Below are positions 5,733-9,031 of a DNA stretch of 9,031 nt, piece by piece. Within the stretch, counting starts at the first letter, position 1, and each line of letters opens with the position of its first letter. Both the position numbers and the translations under genes were made by a program. Source of the stretch: an uncultured Eubacteriales bacterium (GTDB lineage: Bacteria; Bacillota; Clostridia; Lachnospirales; Anaerotignaceae); assembly GCA_959604475.1 (NCBI GenBank), contig CAUHBX010000026.1, positions 1 to 9,031 on the forward strand. Direction: 5' to 3'. The notes beneath the pieces were generated by a model. That model was not told where the DNA came from. It worked only from the letters and a program-made list of their open reading frames with translations, and ran no database searches.

Positions 5733-6722
5733 ATGGAAAAAATATTTAAATCCATTTATGAGACGCTTCTGAAGGGACAGGATGTTATGCTTGCCTCTAT
5801 AATATCCTCCTCAGGCTCAACTCCAAGGGGACAGGGCGCAAAAATGCTTGTTTTTGAGGATGGCAGGACAGAGGGGACGATTGGCGGTGGACGTGTGGAA
5901 TATTTATGCACATTGAAGGCTGCCGAGGCCCTAAAGCGGAAGTGCTCGTTTGTAGCTGCTTATGATTTAAGCAATAAAGATGTGGCTGATGTGGGTATGA
6001 TATGCGGAGGAAATGTTGAGGTATGCTTCAAATATTTTTCATCTAAAGATTTGGAATTAGTCCGGCATATAAATAGCTTAATAAAAAAACAGGAGACTTC
6101 TTGGCTTATAACCCGCGCAGGAAAGTCATCAGTTGACATAGGTGTATATGACAGTATTAACGGGGTAATGTTCATTGACTCAATAACAGATATACAAAAG
6201 TGGACGGAATGCAGATATGCGTTTGAGCATGACGGCAGCACGCTGTTTATTGAGCCGCTTATTAAAAAAGGACATGTATATATTTTTGGCGCCGGACATG
6301 TTTCCAGAGAGCTTGCCCCTTTGCTTTCGCATCTTGATTTTAAGGTAAGCGTTTTTGAGGAAAGGCAGGAATTAATTGAGACTTTTCCGCCCGGAACAGA
6401 TGTAATTCATGGCAAGTTTAAAGAAATAGGACGTTATATAGATTTAACGGAGTACGATTATGCCGTAGTAATGACAAGCGGACATTCAGCTGACTTTGAT
6501 GTTTTGGAACAGGTTTTAAGTAAAAACCTTTCATATGTAGGCGTGATAGGAAGCAGAAGCAAAATTGCCATTACAAGAAAAAGGCTTATTGAATGTGGAA
6601 TAGATGAATATAAAATTGACAGCCTGCATACGCCTATTGGCCTTGCCATTAAGGCCAGTACCCCTGCAGAGATTGCGGTAAGCGTGGCCGGGGAACTGAT
6701 ACTGCACAGGGCTGAGCACTGA
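5733..6722 (+). CDS. XdhC/CoxI-family molybdenum hydroxylase maturation protein
   Basis: XdhC-type proteins bind molybdenum cofactor, promote its sulfuration and insert it into xanthine dehydrogenase or related hydroxylases in the cytoplasm. The 329-residue protein has both family domains. The N-terminal XdhC_CoxI domain carries SSSGSTPRGQGAKM (about 25-38), GTIGGGRVEY (about 49-58) and a MICGGNVEV motif near 88-96. The C-terminal Rossmann domain carries IFGAGHVSRELAPLL (about 184-198), GVIGSRSK and HTPIGLAIKASTPAEIAVSV, the usual family ending. The ATG at 5733 follows AGGTGA. It lies 16 bases before the TIM-barrel gene, so the two are probably cotranscribed. moaA lies about 1.2 kb downstream. 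No hydroxylase subunit is present, so the client enzyme must be encoded elsewhere. The gene could be a selenium-type paralogue (YqeB-like), which I cannot decide here. Confidence 0.92.
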   Translation: MEKIFKSIYETLLKGQDVMLASIISSSGSTPRGQGAKMLVFEDGRTEGTIGGGRVEYLCTLKAAEALKRKCSFVAAYDLSNKDVADVGMICGGNVEVCFKYFSSKDLELVRHINSLIKKQETSWLITRAGKSSVDIGVYDSINGVMFIDSITDIQKWTECRYAFEHDGSTLFIEPLIKKGHVYIFGAGHVSRELAPLLSHLDFKVSVFEERQELIETFPPGTDVIHGKFKEIGRYIDLTEYDYAVVMTSGHSADFDVLEQVLSKNLSYVGVIGSRSKIAITRKRLIECGIDEYKIDSLHTPIGLAIKASTPAEIAVSVAGELILHRAEH

Positions 6723-6727
6723 TGAAA

Positions 6728-6731
6728 GGAG
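6728..6731 (+). promoter_or_regulatory. Ribosome binding site that fixes the TIM-barrel gene start
   Basis: GGAG at 6728-6731 lies seven bases before the ATG at 6739 but only one base before the in-frame ATG at 6733. The second ATG is therefore the better start. Confidence 0.65.
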
Positions 6732-6738
6732 AATGTAT

Positions 6739-7527
6739 ATGAAATTTGGATGCTGTACATCGGTTAAGCTTTACAGTAATGTGATAAACGCTGGATATGA
6801 CTTCATAGAGGTTCCCGGATGGGAACTGGCGGAAATGACAGCCGCTGAGTTTGATGGGATTAGGGAAATTATATCTAATGGACCTATACCCTGCCTTGCT
6901 GTAAATGCATATGCCAAAAGCGAGCCTAAGATGGTAGGGGATGGCTTTTGCCCTAAAAAGACAGCCGAATATGCAGAACTGGTAATGCTCAGGGCTTCCG
7001 CACTGGGCGCTGAAACAGTTGGAATAGGAGCTCCTGGCATCAGAAAGATTCCCGGAACCTATGATAAGAATAAAGCATGGGAGCAGGCAAAACAATTTAT
7101 TATTATAACTGCTGATATTGCCAAAAAGTACGGCGTGACTATACTGTTTGAATCAATACATAAATATCTGTGTGATTTCTGTAATACTGTTGACGAGGTC
7201 TATGATATGGTTGAGGAAATAAACCTTCCCAACGTAAAAATGGTTCTTGATTATTATAATATGAAGCCTATGGGAACAGACATATATGATATAGACAAAT
7301 ATATTAAATATACTGAACATCTGCACACAAGCGGTATGGGTGAGAATTACTCAAGACCTCAAATTACCGATAAGGACTATGAAGAGCTTGTTAATATTTT
7401 TAAATCAGTTAAAGCGCTTGGATATGACGGTACTTTCAGCAACGAGTCTGATAACAGCAAATTAGATACAGACGGAAAAAGGGCTTTAGTTATTATTAAA
7501 AGGGCTTATGAGGCTGCGAATAAATAA
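6739..7527 (+). CDS. TIM-barrel sugar phosphate isomerase/epimerase-like protein
   Basis: The 262-residue protein fits the xylose-isomerase-like TIM barrel (AP endonuclease 2 superfamily), whose members isomerise or epimerise sugars and polyols with a divalent metal. The four expected metal ligands are visible: Glu138 in LFESIH, Asp171 in MVLDYYNM, His196 (or His194) in EHLHTSG, and Glu236 in SNESDN. The 33-residue gap between the first two is like that in tagatose/psicose 3-epimerases as I recall them. The N-terminus, MKFGCCTSV, is a normal first strand with no signal peptide. It follows the XdhC gene by 16 bases and is closed by a strong terminator, so the two form one unit. Why a sugar epimerase-like enzyme is paired with a molybdenum maturation factor is unclear, and the substrate cannot be inferred. 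Confidence 0.85.
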   Translation: MKFGCCTSVKLYSNVINAGYDFIEVPGWELAEMTAAEFDGIREIISNGPIPCLAVNAYAKSEPKMVGDGFCPKKTAEYAELVMLRASALGAETVGIGAPGIRKIPGTYDKNKAWEQAKQFIIITADIAKKYGVTILFESIHKYLCDFCNTVDEVYDMVEEINLPNVKMVLDYYNMKPMGTDIYDIDKYIKYTEHLHTSGMGENYSRPQITDKDYEELVNIFKSVKALGYDGTFSNESDNSKLDTDGKRALVIIKRAYEAANK

Positions 7528-7531
7528 ATTT

Positions 7532-7567
7532 AAAAAGGAATGATGTGTATTGACATCATTCCTTTTT
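7532..7567. terminator. Bidirectional intrinsic terminator
   Basis: A 15-bp perfect inverted repeat (7532-7546 with 7553-7567, loop GTATTG) has A-runs on the left and T-runs on the right. It therefore terminates plus-strand transcripts from the XdhC/TIM-barrel unit and minus-strand transcripts from the tRNA genes. It begins four bases after the TIM-barrel stop codon and ends six bases from the tRNA-Leu 3' end. Confidence 0.9.
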
Positions 7568-7573
7568 ATTGTC

Positions 7574-7657
7574 TGCGGGGGATGGGACTTGAACCCACAT
7601 GAACTAACGTTCACTAGAACCTGAATCTAGCGCGTCTGCCAATTCCGCCACCTCCGC
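7574..7657 (-). tRNA. tRNA-Leu (anticodon CAG)
   Basis: The 84-base gene has the class II form. The anticodon stem CTAGA/TCTAG closes the loop TTCAGGT, so the anticodon is CAG, reading CUG. The D-arm is the typical GGCGGAATTGGCAGACGC. A long variable arm, TGAACGTTAGTTCA, and the T-loop TTCAAGT are present. The acceptor 5' strand is GCGGAGG and the 3' strand CCCCCGC, leaving an A-C mismatch at pair 5-68. The discriminator is A, as leucyl-tRNA synthetase needs, and CCA is not encoded. Confidence 0.95.
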
Positions 7658-7666
7658 ATATATAAC

Positions 7667-7695
7667 AATAACCGTATCATTGTAATACGGTTATT
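7667..7695 (-). other. Hairpin between the two tRNA genes
   Basis: A perfect 11-bp inverted repeat (7667-7677 with 7685-7695, loop of seven) separates tRNA-Arg from tRNA-Leu. In the minus-strand transcript it is followed by GTTATATATG, which is a poor T-tract. It could be a leaky terminator that reduces tRNA-Leu, or a processing signal. Confidence 0.6.
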
Positions 7696-7703
7696 ATAAA
7701 AAG

Positions 7704-7777
<74 letters not shown>

Positions 7778-7808
7778 ATATAAAGCACCTTTAAAAAGGT
7801 ACCTTGTT

Positions 7809-7837
7809 ATATTAGCATAAGCAATTTATAAAATCAA
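7809..7837 (-). promoter_or_regulatory. Predicted promoter of the tRNA-Arg/tRNA-Leu unit
   Basis: On the minus strand there is a -35 TTGATT (7837-7832), a 17-bp spacer and a -10 TAATAT (7814-7809). The start would be near 7802, about 25 bases before tRNA-Arg. It diverges from the moaA promoter 42 bases away. Confidence 0.65.
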
Positions 7838-7879
7838 GGGGTTTATATAAAAAATTTTACAGGCATTTCTTCCTTTTTC

Positions 7880-7908
7880 TTGCCTATATTCATAGAGGGC
7901 GTTATAAT
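7880..7908 (+). promoter_or_regulatory. Predicted promoter of moaA
   Basis: There is a -35 TTGCCT (7880-7885), a 17-bp spacer and a perfect -10 TATAAT (7903-7908). The start would be near 7915, leaving a leader of only about 11 bases, which is almost entirely the ribosome site AGAGGTG. There is no room for a molybdenum cofactor riboswitch. Confidence 0.7.
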
Positions 7909-7925
7909 ACCTAAGAGGTGTTGTT

Positions 7926-8888
7926 ATGATAGATTCTTTCGGCAGAAAAATAGAATATATGCGTGTTTCTGTCACTGACAGGTGCAATCTGCGCTGTAGA
8001 TATTGTATGCCGAGAGGCATAAAAAATATACCAATGCCAGAAATTTTGACGTTTGAAGAAATAGCACGCGCCTGTGAAGCAGCTGCAGATTTAGGCATAA
8101 AGTATATAAGGTTAACAGGAGGGGAGCCTCTTGTAAGGCTAGGAATAGAAAAGCTCGTAGCTATGATAAGGTCAATAAAACAAATAGAGAGTGTTACAAT
8201 GACAACAAACGGTATACTGCTAAAGGAGAACATTCCTGAACTTGTAAAGGCCGGACTTGATGGGGTTAATGTCAGCCTTGATACTCTTGATGCGAACAAA
8301 TATAAAAATATTACCGGCTATGATATGCTGGATAAAGCGCTTGGAGGGATTAATGCTGCTTTAGAGGCAGGCATAAAGGTGAAAATTAATACAGTTGTTT
8401 TAAAGGAAAATATTGATGATTGTTTTGACATAATTAAAATGGCTGAAAAGCTTCCAATAGATGTTAGGTTTATTGAAATGATGCCTATAGGTGAGGGAAA
8501 ATATTTTGACTCTATAAGCTGTGAAACAGTTTTTAATAAAATGCGTTCTGAATATGAAGGTGTTGTAAGTGACAGCAGGCATATAGGAGCCGGTCCGGCA
8601 GAATATTATCATATACCCGGCTTTGTGGGAAGCATCGGTTTTATAAATGCCGTACATGGAGCGTTCTGTGATGGATGTAACCGAGTAAGGCTGACGTCTG
8701 AGGGCTTTCTAAAAGCATGCCTTTGCTATGGTGACGGAGAAAGCATCAGGGAAACGCTAAGAAATGGCGAAACGGAGGAACTTAAAAGGGTCTTTGAAAG
8801 GGTAATAAAAAATAAACCTAGAAAGCATTGCTTTGACCAGCGACAAAATATAACTGAGGAACACGATATGTCTGAAATAGGTGGCTGA
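7926..8888 (+). CDS. moaA: GTP 3',8-cyclase (radical SAM, molybdenum cofactor biosynthesis protein A)
   Basis: MoaA converts GTP to 3',8-cyclo-GTP, the first step of molybdopterin synthesis, by radical SAM chemistry in the cytoplasm; MoaC acts next. The 320-residue protein shows the N-terminal cluster motif CNLRCRYC (Cys20, Cys24, Cys27) and the LTGGEP SAM-binding motif near residue 63. TTNG and NVSLDTLD follow, then the second cluster motif in FCDGCNRVRLTSEGFLKAC (Cys248, Cys251, Cys265). It ends in the double glycine IGG that MoaA proteins need for activity. All key residues are present, so the gene looks intact. The start at 7926 follows AGAGGTG. It is transcribed alone here, divergent from the tRNAs. 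With the XdhC gene 1.2 kb away it suggests an active molybdenum hydroxylase system. moaC and other moa/mog genes are not in the window. Confidence 0.96.
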   Translation: MIDSFGRKIEYMRVSVTDRCNLRCRYCMPRGIKNIPMPEILTFEEIARACEAAADLGIKYIRLTGGEPLVRLGIEKLVAMIRSIKQIESVTMTTNGILLKENIPELVKAGLDGVNVSLDTLDANKYKNITGYDMLDKALGGINAALEAGIKVKINTVVLKENIDDCFDIIKMAEKLPIDVRFIEMMPIGEGKYFDSISCETVFNKMRSEYEGVVSDSRHIGAGPAEYYHIPGFVGSIGFINAVHGAFCDGCNRVRLTSEGFLKACLCYGDGESIRETLRNGETEELKRVFERVIKNKPRKHCFDQRQNITEEHDMSEIGG

Positions 8889-8908
8889 AACAAAATTTCC
8901 TTTTTGTG

Positions 8909-8937
8909 TTGAAATATAAAAACTAATTTGATACAAT
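8909..8937 (+). promoter_or_regulatory. Predicted promoter of the right-edge membrane protein gene
   Basis: There is a -35 TTGAAA (8909-8914), a 17-bp spacer and a -10 TACAAT (8932-8937). The start would be near 8944, about 26 bases before the ATG. I see no convincing GC-rich terminator for moaA before it. Confidence 0.6.
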
Positions 8938-8969
8938 TTATCAGTAAATGAACGGTGGGAGGCGTAATT

Positions 8970-9031
8970 ATGAGAAGAGATTCGGGCAGGCTGACACTTA
9001 TACTGCTGTTGCTTGCGGGTCTTGTTATAGG
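8970..9031 (+). CDS. Small membrane protein, start only (possibly DUF4321 family)
   Basis: The ATG at 8970 follows GGGAGG (8957-8962). The 20 visible codons read MRRDSGRLTLILLLLAGLVI, a positively charged start followed by a hydrophobic helix. This resembles the N-terminus of the small two-helix DUF4321 proteins that in Clostridia often precede maf, radC and mreB. Only 62 bases are present, so the family is a guess. A signal peptide or any other membrane protein would also fit. Confidence 0.6.
   Translation, partial: MRRDSGRLTLILLLLAGLVI

Noticed and set aside
7826..8299. Minus-strand open frame opposite the start of moaA
   Set aside because: It overlaps unambiguous MoaA motifs and shows no family features or ribosome site.
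8890..8912. Terminator after moaA
   Set aside because: Only an A/T-rich stem of about six pairs (ACAAAA with TTTTGT) can be drawn, too weak to support.

Overview
The window looks like chromosomal core sequence from an anaerobic Firmicute of the class Clostridia. The base composition is AT-leaning, genes carry GGAGG-type ribosome binding sites and near-consensus sigma-A promoters with 16-18 bp spacers, and there are a TPP riboswitch, a fused ThiE-ThiD protein and a DUF4321-like start at the right edge. Species cannot be named from the sequence.

Left part, minus strand (1-3290). Reading right to left there is a lone SAM methyltransferase (2703-3290). A strong promoter follows, then a TPP riboswitch with an intrinsic terminator, and then a two-gene thiamine salvage operon: thiM (hydroxyethylthiazole kinase) and a thiE-thiD fusion. 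Together these phosphorylate thiazole alcohol and HMP and join them to thiamine phosphate, under feedback from TPP. The operon ends in a hairpin that abuts the promoter of hom (homoserine dehydrogenase). The visible start of hom is interrupted by an in-frame TAA at codon 36, although the reading frame beyond it still looks like the same protein.

Middle, plus strand (3291-7527). A divergent promoter region leads to a small four-helix-bundle (ferritin-like) protein of unknown function. Pyruvate kinase (pyk) follows, with its own promoter. Directly after the pyk stop codon lie three head-to-tail copies of an 86-bp repeat. The only differences among the copies are three positions in or next to the loop of a predicted hairpin. 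Then comes an apparent two-gene unit: an XdhC-family molybdenum-hydroxylase maturation factor and a TIM-barrel sugar-phosphate isomerase/epimerase-like enzyme.

Right part (7528-9031). A bidirectional terminator separates that unit from two minus-strand tRNA genes, Arg(ACG) then Leu(CAG), with a strong hairpin between them. The tRNA promoter diverges from the promoter of moaA, the first enzyme of molybdenum cofactor synthesis. moaA and the XdhC gene lie close together, suggesting that the organism makes and inserts molybdopterin cofactor, but no hydroxylase subunit is in the window. The last 62 bases hold the start of a small membrane protein, probably of the DUF4321 family.

Most of the window is ordinary housekeeping sequence. 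The items most worth a second look are the interrupted hom, the 86-bp repeat array against the pyk stop codon, the XdhC/TIM-barrel pair, and the unidentified four-helix protein.
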